A stretch of DNA of 64,000 nucleotides from Rhizobium sp. 16-488-2b (GCF_017741815.1 NZ_JAGHMF010000003.1:372001-436000); one strand, 5' to 3'; shown: positions 9,415 to 18,654, counted from the first letter of the stretch. Program-made: numbers and translations. Notes: generated by a model from the letters alone, not told the origin.

Positions 9415-9831
9415 ATGGATCCTTTGTCAGCCGCTTCCAAAATCGCAGCCTCCGGCCTTGAGGCGCAGTCGACGCGTCTTCGCATCGTCTCGGAAAACAT
9501 CGCAAACTCGCGCTCCACGGGGGATACTCCAGGCGCCGATCCTTATCGTCGCAAGACCATAACTTTCGGCGAAGCCATGGACCGCGCATCGGGCGTGACG
9601 ACGGTCAACGTCAAGAAGCTGGGCGTCGATGAATCGAAGTTCAGCACCGAATTCGATCCCAACAATCCTGCTGCGGACGCCCAGGGTGTGGTCAAGCTTC
9701 CGAACGTCAACATGCTGGTCGAGATGGCCGACATGCGCGAAGCCAACCGCTCCTACGACGCCAACCTGCAGGTCATCAAGCAGACCCGCGATCTCGTTTC
9801 ATCGACAATCGACCTTCTGAAGAGCCAATAA
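9415..9831 (+). CDS. flgC: FlgC, proximal rod protein
   Basis: Rod protein that stacks with FlgB, FlgF and FliE. The 138 residues match the family. The start shows the conserved [19 protein letters not shown] segment, and the end shows [20 protein letters not shown], the C-terminal core helix. The TAATG junction overlaps its stop with the fliE start by one base, so the two are translationally coupled. Confidence 0.97.
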   Translation: MDPLSAASKIAASGLEAQSTRLRIVSENIANSRSTGDTPGADPYRRKTITFGEAMDRASGVTTVNVKKLGVDESKFSTEFDPNNPAADAQGVVKLPNVNMLVEMADMREANRSYDANLQVIKQTRDLVSSTIDLLKSQ

Positions 9832-10157
9832 TGATTAACAGCATAAACAGCCTCAGCTCCCTGTCGGTAACGCGCGATCTGAGCGGCGTCGATCTCGGCA
9901 AATCTCAGGCTTCGTCGTCCGCCCAGAGCGCCACCAACGACGCCAGCTTCGCTTCCGTCCTCGGCAATGCGGCCACCAGTGCCGTCAATTCGATCAAGGG
10001 CGCTGAAAACATGTCGTTCGAAGCCATCAAGGGTACCGCCACGACGCGTGAAGTCGTTGATGCCGTGATGCAGGCGCAGCAGACCCTTCAGACCGCGATT
10101 GCCATTCGAGACAAGGTCGTTTCGGCCTTCCTCGAAGTAACCAAGATGCAGATGTAG
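9831..10157 (+). CDS. fliE: FliE, hook-basal body junction protein
   Basis: Small adaptor between the MS ring and the rod and the first substrate of export. It is 108 residues: a Ser/Ala-rich variable N-terminus and a conserved C-terminal half with TTREVVDAVMQAQQTLQTAI and IRDKVVSAFLEVTKMQM, the hallmark of the family. The start codon overlaps the flgC stop. FlgG follows 20 bases downstream. Confidence 0.96.
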   Translation: MINSINSLSSLSVTRDLSGVDLGKSQASSSAQSATNDASFASVLGNAATSAVNSIKGAENMSFEAIKGTATTREVVDAVMQAQQTLQTAIAIRDKVVSAFLEVTKMQM

Positions 10158-10177
10158 TTGATTTTAAGGATTGAGCC

Positions 10178-10966
10178 ATGAGAGCGCTTGCCATTGCAGC
10201 AACGGGCATGGATGCCCAGCAGACCAATCTTGAGGTCATCGCGAACAACATCGCGAACATCAACACCACAGGCTTCAAGCGCGCCCGCGCCGAGTTTACG
10301 GATCTGCTCTACCAGACCGAACGTGCGCAGGGCGTCTCAAACCGCGCCAACCAGGCGATCGTGCCCGAGGGCGCGAACATCGGTCTCGGTGTCCAGACAT
10401 CTGCTGTCCGCAACCTGCACATCCAGGGCGAACTTGCCCAGACCGGCAACGACCTCGACGTGGCCCTGATCGGCCGTGGCTTCTTCCAGATCCAGGCGCC
10501 CGACGGCACGACACTTTACACCCGCGCCGGCGCGTTCAACAAGAACGAAACCGGCCAGATCGTGACCGTCGACGGCTACACCGTCGCGCCGAACATCACC
10601 ATTCCCGTCGGTTCGACGCAGCTTACCATCAGCCGCTCCGGCGAAGTCACCGCGGTGCTGCCGGGCCAGACAGCGCCCACGACTCTCGGGCAGCTGCAGA
10701 TCGCCGACTTTGTCAACGAAGCAGGTTTGAAGCCACTCGGCGACAACCTCTTCCAGGAAACGCCGGCCTCCGGCCAGCCCGTCGTCGGCACGCCTGACGA
10801 TCCGGGCTACGGCTATCTCAAGCAGAGCTACCTGGAATCGTCCAACGTCGACCCGGTGAAGGAAATCACCGAGCTGATCTCGGCACAGCGCGCTTACGAA
10901 ATGAACTCCAAAGTCATCACCACCGCCGACGAAATGGCCTCCATCGTCAGCAAGAACCTGAAGTAA
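10178..10966 (+). CDS. flgG: FlgG, distal rod protein
   Basis: Distal rod subunit that crosses the peptidoglycan and outer-membrane rings. It is 262 residues, the usual length, with [19 protein letters not shown] at the N-terminus and [19 protein letters not shown] plus [13 protein letters not shown] at the C-terminus. It is followed 17 bases on by flgA in the same unit. No irregularity is seen. Confidence 0.98.
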   Translation: MRALAIAATGMDAQQTNLEVIANNIANINTTGFKRARAEFTDLLYQTERAQGVSNRANQAIVPEGANIGLGVQTSAVRNLHIQGELAQTGNDLDVALIGRGFFQIQAPDGTTLYTRAGAFNKNETGQIVTVDGYTVAPNITIPVGSTQLTISRSGEVTAVLPGQTAPTTLGQLQIADFVNEAGLKPLGDNLFQETPASGQPVVGTPDDPGYGYLKQSYLESSNVDPVKEITELISAQRAYEMNSKVITTADEMASIVSKNLK

Positions 10967-10983
10967 CAGGGAAGGGCCGAAAC

Positions 10984-11469
10984 ATGACGTTTTGCCGGGG
11001 AAAACATCTTCGTGGATGGGCGAAAGCCGCATTCGTTGCGGCCATGACCCTTGCGTCGCCAGCGGCTTTTGCCGCCACCGATTTGGGTTACGCGGTCATT
11101 CCGACCACCATCATCTATCCCGGCGAAACGATCTCCAGCGCCCAGCTGCAGGAAGTCGAGGTCACCAACCCAAACCTGCAGGGCGATTACGCCAAGACCA
11201 TCGGCCAGGTGGACGGCATGATCTCCAAGCGCACTCTGCTTCCTGGTCAGTCGATCTCCATCTCGGCGCTGCGCGAACCCTTTACGGTGACGCGCGGCTC
11301 CCAGACCCGCCTGATCTTCACGGTCGGCCCGATGGCGATCTCGGCCGCCGGCTCCCCGCTTGAAGACGGCATGACCGGCCAGATGATCCGCGTCCGCAAC
11401 ATGGATTCGGGCGTCATCGTCAGCGGCACCGTGCTCGCGAACGGCACCATACATGTGGCTGCAAAATGA
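10984..11469 (+). CDS. flgA: FlgA, P-ring assembly chaperone
   Basis: Periplasmic chaperone for polymerisation of the P ring protein FlgI. It is 161 residues with a signal peptide (charged start, hydrophobic core, likely cut after PAAFA near residue 30) and the C-terminal SAF-like domain with GQSISISALREPFTVTRG and the final VSGTVLANGTIHVAA. It is shorter than enterobacterial FlgA, as usual in alphaproteobacteria. Its stop overlaps the flgI start by 4 bases. Confidence 0.94.
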   Translation: MTFCRGKHLRGWAKAAFVAAMTLASPAAFAATDLGYAVIPTTIIYPGETISSAQLQEVEVTNPNLQGDYAKTIGQVDGMISKRTLLPGQSISISALREPFTVTRGSQTRLIFTVGPMAISAAGSPLEDGMTGQMIRVRNMDSGVIVSGTVLANGTIHVAAK

Positions 11470-12587
11470 AGATCCTGCTTCGTCTTTTCATAGCACTCGC
11501 AATGCTCGCGCCGAACGTCCTGGCGGTCACGCCGGCGTCGGCGATGAGCTCGCGCATCAAGGATATTGCCTCGCTGCAGGCAGGCCGTGACAACCAGCTG
11601 ATCGGCTACGGCCTGATCGTCGGTCTCCAGGGGACCGGCGACGGCTTCCGTGCATCGCCGTTCACCGAACAGTCGATGCGCGCGATGCTGCAGAACCTCG
11701 GCATCTCCACGCAGGGCGGCCAGTCCAACGCCAAGAACACCGCGGCCGTTATGGTCACCGCCAACCTGCCGCCCTTCGCAAGCCCCGGCAGCCGGCTCGA
11801 CGTCAACGTCAGCTCGTTGGGTGATGCCACGTCGCTACGGGGCGGAACGCTGATCATGACCTCGCTTTCGGGTGCCGATGGCCAGATTTACGCCGTCGCC
11901 CAGGGCTCGGTGGTCGTCTCCGGCTTCACGGCGCAGGGCCAGGCTGCAACGGTTACCGAAGGTGTGACGACGGCCGGTCGCGTCCCGAGCGGCGCCATCA
12001 TCGAGCGCGAGCTTCCATCGCGCTTCAAGGATTCGGTCAATCTCGTCCTACAGCTGCGCAATCCGGATTTCTCGACCGCCGTGCGCATCGCCGACGTCGT
12101 CAATGGTTACGCCCGCGCGCGTTTCGGCGGCCCGGTTGCCGAGCCGAAGGACGCGCAGGAAGTGATCGTCCAGAAGCCGCGCGAAGCGGATCTGACACGC
12201 CTGATGGCGGATATCGAAAATCTCGCTGTCGAGACCGATACGCCGGCCAAGGTCGTGATCAACGAGCGGACGGGCACGATCGTCATCGGCGCCGACGTCC
12301 GCGTCTCACCGGTCGCCGTCAGCTATGGCACGCTGACCGTGCAGGTCACCGAGACGCCGCAGGTCATCCAGCCCGAGCCTTTCTCGCGTGGTGTCACCGC
12401 CGTCCAGCCGCAGACGGATATTCAGGCCCAGCAGACGGGTGGCAATGTGGCTCTGCTCGACGGACCTGACCTGAAGACCCTGGTCGCCGGCCTCAACAAC
12501 ATCGGCGTCAAGCCGGATGGCATCATCGCCATTCTGCAGGGCATCAAATCGGCCGGTGCGCTGCAAGCGGAGCTAGTCCTGCAATGA
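11466..12587 (+). CDS. flgI: FlgI, flagellar P-ring protein
   Basis: Subunit of the peptidoglycan-layer bushing around the rod. It is 373 residues with a cleavable signal (to about PASA, residue 26), then the conserved SRIKDIASLQAGRDNQLIG and GLIVGLQGTGDG blocks, and the C-terminal LNNIGVKPDGIIAILQGIK. FlgA is the chaperone upstream; motE overlaps its end by 4 bases. Confidence 0.98.
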   Translation: MKILLRLFIALAMLAPNVLAVTPASAMSSRIKDIASLQAGRDNQLIGYGLIVGLQGTGDGFRASPFTEQSMRAMLQNLGISTQGGQSNAKNTAAVMVTANLPPFASPGSRLDVNVSSLGDATSLRGGTLIMTSLSGADGQIYAVAQGSVVVSGFTAQGQAATVTEGVTTAGRVPSGAIIERELPSRFKDSVNLVLQLRNPDFSTAVRIADVVNGYARARFGGPVAEPKDAQEVIVQKPREADLTRLMADIENLAVETDTPAKVVINERTGTIVIGADVRVSPVAVSYGTLTVQVTETPQVIQPEPFSRGVTAVQPQTDIQAQQTGGNVALLDGPDLKTLVAGLNNIGVKPDGIIAILQGIKSAGALQAELVLQ

Positions 12588-13132
12588 CGAAGATCTCTTT
12601 CGCGAACATGACGGTTTCGGAACTGGCGAAACGCCTGGTCCTGCCCACGGCTGCCGTCGTCATGCTGACCATTCCCGGCGCCTTCGCGCAGGAAGCGCGC
12701 ACCTCGGCAGGCGGCGAGCTTACCTCCGAGGAAGAAATCAAGCAGTTCTGCAGCAACATCGCCGAGCCGGCGCGTGACCAGCGCTATCTTTTGCAGAAGC
12801 AGGAACTCGACAAGCTCCGGGCAGACGTCGATAGCCGCATGGCCGAAATGACGAAGCGCCGCGACGAGTATCAGGACTGGCTGAAGCGTCGTAACGACTT
12901 CCTGAAGCAGGCCGAGGCCGGGCTGACCGATATCTACAAGAAGATGAAGCCGGACGCCGCGGCGCTGCAGCTTCAGGAAGTGAAGGTCGAAGTGGCGGCC
13001 GCCGTGATCATGCGGTTGAACGCCACGCAGTCGAGCCTGATCCTGAATGAGATGGATCCGCAGAAGGCTGCGGTCATCGCCAACATCATCGCCAGCGCGT
13101 CCGATCCCAATACGTCGAAGGACCCCTCATGA
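12584..13132 (+). CDS. motE: MotE, periplasmic chaperone of MotC
   Basis: In Sinorhizobium, MotE is a periplasmic disulfide-linked chaperone needed for the stability of MotC. This protein is 182 residues with an N-terminal signal or anchor (hydrophobic about 16-34). It then has a cysteine (Cys56 in EEIKQFCSN) and a long charged coiled coil (about 65-120, QKQELDKLRADVDSRMAEM), ending in a helical domain with LNEMDPQKAAVIANIIAS, as in MgtE-N-like domains. It overlaps flgI and flgH by 4 bases each. The assignment rests on the coiled coil, the cysteine and the conserved place between flgI and flgH. Confidence 0.9.
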   Translation: MTKISFANMTVSELAKRLVLPTAAVVMLTIPGAFAQEARTSAGGELTSEEEIKQFCSNIAEPARDQRYLLQKQELDKLRADVDSRMAEMTKRRDEYQDWLKRRNDFLKQAEAGLTDIYKKMKPDAAALQLQEVKVEVAAAVIMRLNATQSSLILNEMDPQKAAVIANIIASASDPNTSKDPS

Positions 13133-13845
13133 ACAAGCGTTTCCCGGTCGCGATTGCCGCTGTAGCCATTCTGGCCGGCTGCCAATCCCCGCAGGCGATC
13201 AACGAGATCGGCCGTGCGCCTGCCATGAGCCCGATCGGCAGCGGTCTTGCCTATGGCCAGACCCAGCAGATGTCGATGTATCCGAAGCAGCCGCGCCAGG
13301 TCGCCCAGGGCTACTCGCTCTGGAGTGATTCCAAGGCCGCTCTGTTCAAGGATGCTCGCGCGCTCAACGTCGGCGATATCCTGACGGTCAACATCTCGAT
13401 CAACGACAAGGGCTCGTTCGAAAACAACAGCAAGCGCAGTCGCGAGAACAGCAGTGGGCTGAACTGGGACGCGCAGGCCAACATCCTCGGCTGGAATCCG
13501 TCGTCGAAAACCGACGTCACCTATGGCTCCGACACGAGCACGGATGGCAAGGGCAAGATCGAGCGCACCGACAAGCTGAACCTGATGGTCGCGGCCGTCG
13601 TCACCGGCATCCTCGAAAACGGCAACCTTGTCGTCAGCGGCTCGCAGGAAGTGCGCCTGAACCAGGAACTGCGCATCTTGAACGTCGCCGGTATCGTGCG
13701 TCCGCAGGACGTGACCGCCGACAACGAAATCTCCTACGACAGGATCGCCGAAGCGCGCATCTCCTATGGTGGCCGCGGCCGCCTGATGGAAGTGCAGCAG
13801 CCCCCGCGCGGCCAGCAGGCCGTCGATATCCTCTCGCCACTCTAA
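13129..13845 (+). CDS. flgH: FlgH, flagellar L-ring lipoprotein
   Basis: Outer-membrane ring subunit. It is 238 residues with a lipoprotein signal ending in the lipobox LAGC (Cys18). The core contains SLWSDSKAALFKDARALNVGD, VNISINDKGSFEN and the C-terminal GIVRPQDVTADNEISYDRIAEARI, all diagnostic of FlgH. The order flgI-motE-flgH-fliL matches other rhizobia. FliL begins 11 bases after it. Confidence 0.98.
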   Translation: MNKRFPVAIAAVAILAGCQSPQAINEIGRAPAMSPIGSGLAYGQTQQMSMYPKQPRQVAQGYSLWSDSKAALFKDARALNVGDILTVNISINDKGSFENNSKRSRENSSGLNWDAQANILGWNPSSKTDVTYGSDTSTDGKGKIERTDKLNLMVAAVVTGILENGNLVVSGSQEVRLNQELRILNVAGIVRPQDVTADNEISYDRIAEARISYGGRGRLMEVQQPPRGQQAVDILSPL

Positions 13846-13856
13846 GGTCCGGCACA

Positions 13857-14366
13857 ATGGCAGATGCAGAAGGCACCGAGGGCCAGCCGAAGAAGAAGTC
13901 GGCGATGATGATGACAATCATCGGCCTCGCCGTCCTGACCCTCCTTGGCGGTGGCGGTGGTTGGGTTGTCGGCGGCATGATCGCACCCAGTGTGAAATCC
14001 GCGCAGCAGGCCGAACAGCCTGCGGCTGCGGCCGAACCGGCGAAGGCCGGCGAGACCGGGCTCCAGAAGATCTCGACGGAAGCCAACAACGTTGTCCAGC
14101 TCGAGCCGATCACCTCGAACCTTGCCTATCCCTCCGAGAACTGGGTGCGCCTCGAAGTGGCGCTGCTGTTCTCCGGCACGCCGGACGTGAAGCTCGCCGA
14201 GGATATCCACCAGGATATCATGGCCTATATCCGGACGGTTTCGCTGCAGCAGATCGAGGGCCCGCGCGGCTTCGAATATCTTAGGGATGACATCCAGGAG
14301 CGTGTTGACCTTCGGGCGCAGGGACGCGTATCGAAAGTCATGTTCAGGACCTTCGTCATCGAATGA
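13857..14366 (+). CDS. fliL: FliL, stator-associated basal-body protein
   Basis: Single-span inner-membrane protein that forms a ring around the stator. It is 169 residues: a lysine-rich cytoplasmic start, a membrane helix at about 16-42 (TIIGLAVLTLLGGGGGWVVG), an Ala/Glu-rich linker and the periplasmic FliL domain from about residue 70 (LEPITSNLAYPSENWVRLEV) to the conserved end VSKVMFRTFVIE. Its last four bases overlap fliP. Confidence 0.95.
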   Translation: MADAEGTEGQPKKKSAMMMTIIGLAVLTLLGGGGGWVVGGMIAPSVKSAQQAEQPAAAAEPAKAGETGLQKISTEANNVVQLEPITSNLAYPSENWVRLEVALLFSGTPDVKLAEDIHQDIMAYIRTVSLQQIEGPRGFEYLRDDIQERVDLRAQGRVSKVMFRTFVIE

Positions 14367-15100
14367 TTCGATTCCTAGTGATCTTGGCTGCCATGATGGC
14401 GGTCCCGGAGCTGGCGCATGCGCAGCAGCTCCCGTCGAACCTGCTCAACCTGCCGGTGGACGGTTCGGTTGCGGCATGGATCATCCGCACTTTCGGTCTT
14501 TTGACGGTTCTGTCGGTCGCGCCCGGCATCCTGATCATGGTGACGAGCTTTCCGCGCTTCGTCATTGCTTTCTCCATTCTGCGCACCGGCCTCGGCCTCG
14601 CCTCCACCCCCTCGAACATGATCCTCTTGTCGCTGTCGCTGTTCATGACCTTCTACGTCATGCAGCCGACCTTCGATCAGGCATGGCGAGATGGCGTTCA
14701 GCCGCTCCTGTCGAACCAGATCAATGAGCAGCAGGCGGTCGAGCGGATCGCCGAGCCCTTCCGCACCTTCATGACCCGCAACACGCGCGACAAGGATTTG
14801 GCGCTCTTCGTCGATCTCGCCCGTGAGCGCGGCCAGACTGTCGATACGGGCGCCACGATCGACTACCGCGTGCTCGTTCCCGCCTTCATGATCTCGGAAA
14901 TCCGGCGCGGCTTCGAAATCGGCTTTCTGGTCGTCCTTCCCTTCCTCGTCATCGACCTGATCGTCGCGACCATCACCATGGCCATGGGCATGATGATGCT
15001 GCCGCCGACATCGATCTCTCTGCCGTTCAAGATCCTGTTCTTCGTCCTGATCGACGGCTGGAACCTGCTGGTCGGCAGCCTGGTCCGATCTTTCAACTGA
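14363..15100 (+). CDS. fliP: FliP, flagellar export gate protein
   Basis: Core subunit of the export gate. It is 245 residues, beginning with a cleavable signal (to about HAQ, residue 21) and then four membrane segments. The family motifs include SFPRFVIAFSILRTGLG and the C-terminal GFEIGFLVVLPFLVIDLIVA and LPFKILFFVLIDGWNLL. It is the last gene of the flgB-fliP unit and is followed by the perfect hairpin at 15132. Confidence 0.98.
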   Translation: MIRFLVILAAMMAVPELAHAQQLPSNLLNLPVDGSVAAWIIRTFGLLTVLSVAPGILIMVTSFPRFVIAFSILRTGLGLASTPSNMILLSLSLFMTFYVMQPTFDQAWRDGVQPLLSNQINEQQAVERIAEPFRTFMTRNTRDKDLALFVDLARERGQTVDTGATIDYRVLVPAFMISEIRRGFEIGFLVVLPFLVIDLIVATITMAMGMMMLPPTSISLPFKILFFVLIDGWNLLVGSLVRSFN

Positions 15101-15131
15101 CGCGCGGCACGGACAACACTTTCCAATCTTT

Positions 15132-15174
15132 CAAAACAAAAGGCCGGCGATCAGATCGCCGGCCTTTTGTTTTG
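15132..15174. terminator. Perfect bidirectional terminator between fliP and the GT41 gene
   Basis: A 20-base perfect inverted repeat (15132-15151 with 15155-15174) with a 3-base loop. Each arm ends in CAAAACAAAA or its complement, so both strands give a GC stem followed by a U-rich tail. It lies between convergent genes ending at 15100 and 15191 and should stop transcription from both. Confidence 0.93.
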
Positions 15175-15190
15175 GTGTCTGCTACTCAGG

Positions 15191-17104
15191 TCAGAACGGT
15201 GTGGTTCTGGCGGGCAGGGAGGGCACGTCGAGATGGTCGGGCGCCAGCCCCTCTTTCGCGCGTGCGACGGTCATCTCGTAGGCTGTCTCGAGGTGCCGGG
15301 AGAAGCGCTCGGCGTCGAACAGCGGCTTGATCCTCTTGTTATCGTCGATCGTCTGCTTGAACTCGGCGATCCGCTCAGGGTTCTCGTAGAGCGCGACAGC
15401 CATGTCTTCGTAGCCCTGCGCATCGTCGGCCACCAGTTCTGGAAGCCCGATCGCGTTCAGCAGGCTCTCTGTTACGCGCGAGGCGAAATTGGTGCCCTTC
15501 AGCGTGAGAACCGGCAAGCCACCCCAGAGCTGCTCCGACGTCGTGGTATGGCCGTTATACGGCCAGGTATCGAGCGCCAAATCCGCCACCTGCTGCCTGT
15601 CGATGTGGGCCTGGTAATCCGCATGGCCGCAGAAGACGAGACGCTTGGCATTGATCCCGCGGTTCTTGAAATACTCGCGAAGATTGGATTCCGTCTGCTT
15701 CGAGACGGCCATCATCCAAAGCACGCTGTCTGGCGCGCGGCGAAGTATATTGCACCAGACGTCGACCGTTTCCGGTGTGATCTTACGGCTGGCGTTGAAC
15801 GAGGCGAAAACGAACTTGTCGTAAGGCAGGCCGAACTGGGCGCGATCCACGAAGCCGGGCGTCGGCCGGCGGATGGGGTCGTTCGGCTGATAGGTGTCCG
15901 GCAACCGGATGAACTTTTCGTGATAATGCGGGCTCGATGAATCGGGCAGCACGAACCGGTCGCCGATGATGTAGTCGACATCCGTATTCCCCAAGCTTCC
16001 CGGATAACCAAGCCAGGAAATCTGGACCGGAGCCGGGCCGTGATTGAGAACCTGATAGCGTGTCTCGTAAGTCGGGCCCTTGAGATCGACGAGAATGTCG
16101 ATCTGGTCGGCTCGCATCTGCTCGGCGACGGCTTCGTCCGACAGGTCGCCCACTTCGACAACGCGGCCCCAAAGGCTTCGGTCGAACGTGTTGTGTTCCA
16201 GGTTCGACGCGCGCGAGTGACAGTAAAGCGTTACCTCGAAACGTTCCCTGTCGTGCAGTTCCAGCACCCGGCCCATGAGCTTCATGGTCGCGTGCTGTTC
16301 GAAGAGGTCGTTCGAGAGATAGCCGACACGGATCTTGTTCGCCCACGTACGCGGCCTCGTACGTCGCGCGTTGGTCTGTTCGGCCGTCACAGCCTTGTTG
16401 ATGCTTGACGTCAGGCGGTTGAGCGCCTCGTCGCCACACCATTGGAGATTATAGAATTCACTTTCGTTATGCAGGATCGCCGTCTGGCCGCTTGCGATCC
16501 TTTCATCGATGATCTGCTTGTGAAGCTTGATGCTGGTCAGGTCGCAAACGTGTCTGGCGAACATGAGATACAGGAAGCGCAGCGGCACCAGCTTTGGGAA
16601 TCGTTTGAAAAGGTTGCGGATCAGCAGCGCCTGAGCTTCGTCGTTAGGATCGCTCTTGAGAAGCCTGATCGCAAGCAATGTATGGTCGCTGTTGCTACTT
16701 TCAGCGAGAACCTTGGCAAACGGGCTAAGCAGCTCCTCTTGCCCGCGCTCCTTGTAGATGGAGGCCAGTGCGAAGGCCAGTTCTGCGTCCAGGCTTTGGT
16801 TTAGCATGTATCGGAGGCCTAGCCTGATGGCCTCGTCGTGGTTGCCGACCTCGAAATACAGCAAGGCTGCCTTTCGGGAAAACTCCGATCCGCCTTGTCC
16901 CGCCTTGTCGCCGGCAACCGCAAAGGCCATGGCCGCGTCGGCTTTCATTCCGAGCTGCAGGAGCGTGCGCGCCAACAACGCGTATGTCTTCGCATCCTGC
17001 TGTGTTTCGAGCAACGCGTTCAGCGTCTCCAGCGACTTGGTATAGCGCCCACTCTGATAGTCTTTTGATGCTGCGGAAAACGAAACCACACGATTCACGT
17101 TCAA
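15191..17104 (-). CDS. TPR-containing GT41 (SPINDLY/OGT-like) glycosyltransferase
   Basis: Predicted soluble O-linked sugar transferase using a UDP-sugar. The 637 residues comprise an N-terminal helical TPR-like half (to about 250) and a C-terminal OGT/SPINDLY catalytic region. Visible hallmarks are RVGYLSNDLFEQHATMKLM with the family histidine, PVQISWLGYPGSLG plus DVDYIIGD, FASFNASRKITPETVDVW, and DTWPYNGHTTTSEQLWGGLPV. It lies between the fliP terminator and flaA, transcribed away from the flagellin genes. Flagellins or another flagellar protein are the natural substrate guess, in analogy to the TPR-glycosyltransferase FlmG of Caulobacter; the substrate is not shown by sequence. Confidence 0.9.
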   Translation of the reverse strand: MNVNRVVSFSAASKDYQSGRYTKSLETLNALLETQQDAKTYALLARTLLQLGMKADAAMAFAVAGDKAGQGGSEFSRKAALLYFEVGNHDEAIRLGLRYMLNQSLDAELAFALASIYKERGQEELLSPFAKVLAESSNSDHTLLAIRLLKSDPNDEAQALLIRNLFKRFPKLVPLRFLYLMFARHVCDLTSIKLHKQIIDERIASGQTAILHNESEFYNLQWCGDEALNRLTSSINKAVTAEQTNARRTRPRTWANKIRVGYLSNDLFEQHATMKLMGRVLELHDRERFEVTLYCHSRASNLEHNTFDRSLWGRVVEVGDLSDEAVAEQMRADQIDILVDLKGPTYETRYQVLNHGPAPVQISWLGYPGSLGNTDVDYIIGDRFVLPDSSSPHYHEKFIRLPDTYQPNDPIRRPTPGFVDRAQFGLPYDKFVFASFNASRKITPETVDVWCNILRRAPDSVLWMMAVSKQTESNLREYFKNRGINAKRLVFCGHADYQAHIDRQQVADLALDTWPYNGHTTTSEQLWGGLPVLTLKGTNFASRVTESLLNAIGLPELVADDAQGYEDMAVALYENPERIAEFKQTIDDNKRIKPLFDAERFSRHLETAYEMTVARAKEGLAPDHLDVPSLPARTTPF

Positions 17105-17478
17105 ACCTCGTTCAGTTCTTTACGCGGCAAACATCGGATTCCGCTGGCCGGTTGGCCACGGACCCAATGAGGCCATTATGATCGAGAATGACATACGAAC
17201 CTTGCCTGAGGCAGGAAGCACCGAGCGTCGCAGCTGAGTCCGAAGATGACGTTAAGCTGTTTAAGTTACACTTTAACGACTGGTTAACCATCTGTATTTG
17301 TTTGGGAAATGGCGTAGTGCCATTAATTAGTCCTCAAGGTTTTGCTGCGAAATTCATCCTCGACATGACGGGTTTGGTCCCAATGCAGAATGACCAAGTG
17401 GCATGAAGCCGAACCGTCATTGCCGGTACATAAGTCCGGTAATGTCCTCCATTGGTATTGAATTTCGGGGACGGATCC
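17105..17478. promoter_or_regulatory. Divergent control region GT41 gene / flaA
   Basis: A 374-base non-coding stretch holding the promoters of the glycosyltransferase (leftward) and flaA (rightward). A GGTTAACC palindrome lies at 17282-17289, and related TTAACC sequences occur upstream of flaB, flaC and flaD. The distal part (17250-17360) is A+T richer than coding DNA. The right end carries the flagellin leader element described separately. A 72-codon frame at 17188-17406 inside it does not look coding. Confidence 0.6.
17400..17450 (+). promoter_or_regulatory. Flagellin leader element, flaA copy
   Basis: Two small hairpins ahead of the flaA start. GGCATGAAGCC at 17400-17410 can form GGC/GCC. 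Then 17419-17426 (ATTGCCGG) pairs with 17436-17443 (CCGGTAAT), with one G-U and a 9-base loop. TGTCC follows. The right CCGG ends 40 bases before the ATG. The same pattern precedes flaB, flaC and flaD. Confidence 0.6.
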
Positions 17479-18375
17479 ATGACAAGCATTAACACCAACA
17501 ACTCCGCAATGGCAGCTCTTCAGACGCTGCGTAACGTCAACAGCAACCTTTCGTCCACGCAGAGCGCTGTGTCGTCCGGTCTCCGCGTTGGCAAGGCTTC
17601 CGACAACGCCGCCTACTGGTCGATCGCAACGACCATGAAGTCCGACAACAGCGCTCTCTCTGCCGTTTCGGACGCACTCGGCATGGGCGCCGCCAAGGTC
17701 GACACGGCTTACACTGCCGTTCAGAGCTCGATCGACGTTGTATCCGAAATCAAGGCCAAGCTCGTTGCTGCGACTGAAGACGGTGTCGACAAGGGCAAGA
17801 TCAACGACGAAATCACGCAGCTGCAGAAGCAGCTGACGAGCATTGCCTCGTCGGCTTCCTTCAACGGTGAAAACTGGGTTTCTTCCACCTCGGGCTCTGG
17901 CAAGACCATGTCGGTTGTCTCCTCCTTCATCCGCGATTCAAGCGGTGGCGTCAGCGTCAGCACTTCGGGCTACACGTCGACGGCGACGGATATGTTGTTC
18001 ACCGGCACTGCCGCAGATGGCATTCTCGACCGCACGACCGGCACTTCCGGCAAGGCGATCTCCACCTTCACCATCGGCAGCACCACGTCCAAGGGTGACA
18101 TCGACAAGCTGATCACGGACACCGAATCCGCGCTTAAGGACATGACCTCGCTCGGCTCCAAGCTCGGTTCGCTGCAGAAGGGCATCGACCTTCAGTCGGA
18201 CTTCGTGTCCAAGCTTTCGGACTCGATCGACTCTGGCGTTGGTCGCCTTGTCGATGCCGACATGGAAGAAGAGTCCAGCAAGCTTTCGGCGCTCCAGACC
18301 CAGCAGCAGCTGGCGATCCAGTCGCTGTCGATCGCGAACTCCTCTTCGCAGAACATCCTGTCGCTCTTCCGCTAA
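17479..18375 (+). CDS. flaA: Flagellin FlaA
   Basis: Filament subunit, 298 residues. N-terminal D0/D1 (NTNNSAMAALQTLRNVNSNL, GLRVGKASDNAAYWSIATTM) and C-terminal D1/D0 (GVGRLVDADMEEESSKLSAL, QQLAIQSLSIANSSSQNILS, ending LFR) flank a short variable centre (about 135-200). The ATG at 17479 has a GGGGACGG ribosome site; nine in-frame codons upstream from 17452 are not typical flagellin sequence. First of four tandem flagellins; FlaA is the essential or dominant subunit in related rhizobia. Symbol follows the R. leguminosarum flaA-flaD order. Confidence 0.97.
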   Translation: MTSINTNNSAMAALQTLRNVNSNLSSTQSAVSSGLRVGKASDNAAYWSIATTMKSDNSALSAVSDALGMGAAKVDTAYTAVQSSIDVVSEIKAKLVAATEDGVDKGKINDEITQLQKQLTSIASSASFNGENWVSSTSGSGKTMSVVSSFIRDSSGGVSVSTSGYTSTATDMLFTGTAADGILDRTTGTSGKAISTFTIGSTTSKGDIDKLITDTESALKDMTSLGSKLGSLQKGIDLQSDFVSKLSDSIDSGVGRLVDADMEEESSKLSALQTQQQLAIQSLSIANSSSQNILSLFR

Positions 18376-18405
18376 TAGCGGCAAACGCAAGATATCGAAA
18401 TCCGG

Positions 18406-18436
18406 TGCGGTCGGGCATTCCCCGACCGCATTTTTT
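18406..18436 (+). terminator. Terminator after flaA
   Basis: A perfect 10-base stem (18406-18415 with 18421-18430), 5-base loop, then six T residues. It makes flaA a monocistronic unit, so flaB needs its own promoter. Confidence 0.9.
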
Positions 18437-18573
18437 ATGGCTACACGACGCGTCGCGCTAAGTGTCCGTTATTTCTTAAATTTCTTCCCGACGGGTTTAG
18501 TCTTTCTTAACCATGTTGCGGTCTTATGGGCTCATCGAAACGGTGAGTTGATCAGCAAGAAGCGCGGTCAACA

Positions 18574-18617
18574 GGCATGACGCTGTCCGCCGTTTCCGGT
18601 AAGAATCCGGAATGTCC
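18574..18617 (+). promoter_or_regulatory. Flagellin leader element, flaB copy
   Basis: GGCATGACGCT begins at 18574. A hairpin of TTCCGG (18594-18599) with CCGGAA (18607-18612) has a 7-base loop and is followed by TGTCCCTTC. The right CCGG ends 45 bases before the flaB ATG. Compared with flaC, one stem pair is T-A here and C-G there, a compensatory change. Confidence 0.65.
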
Positions 18618-18654
18618 CTTCGTATGAAAATTGCCGAAAAAGGGGCTTTTTAAA

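Noticed and set aside
17188..17406. 72-codon ORF in the flaA upstream region
   Set aside because: Overlaps the flaA leader element, has no good ribosome site, and its codon use and composition are unlike the genes around it.
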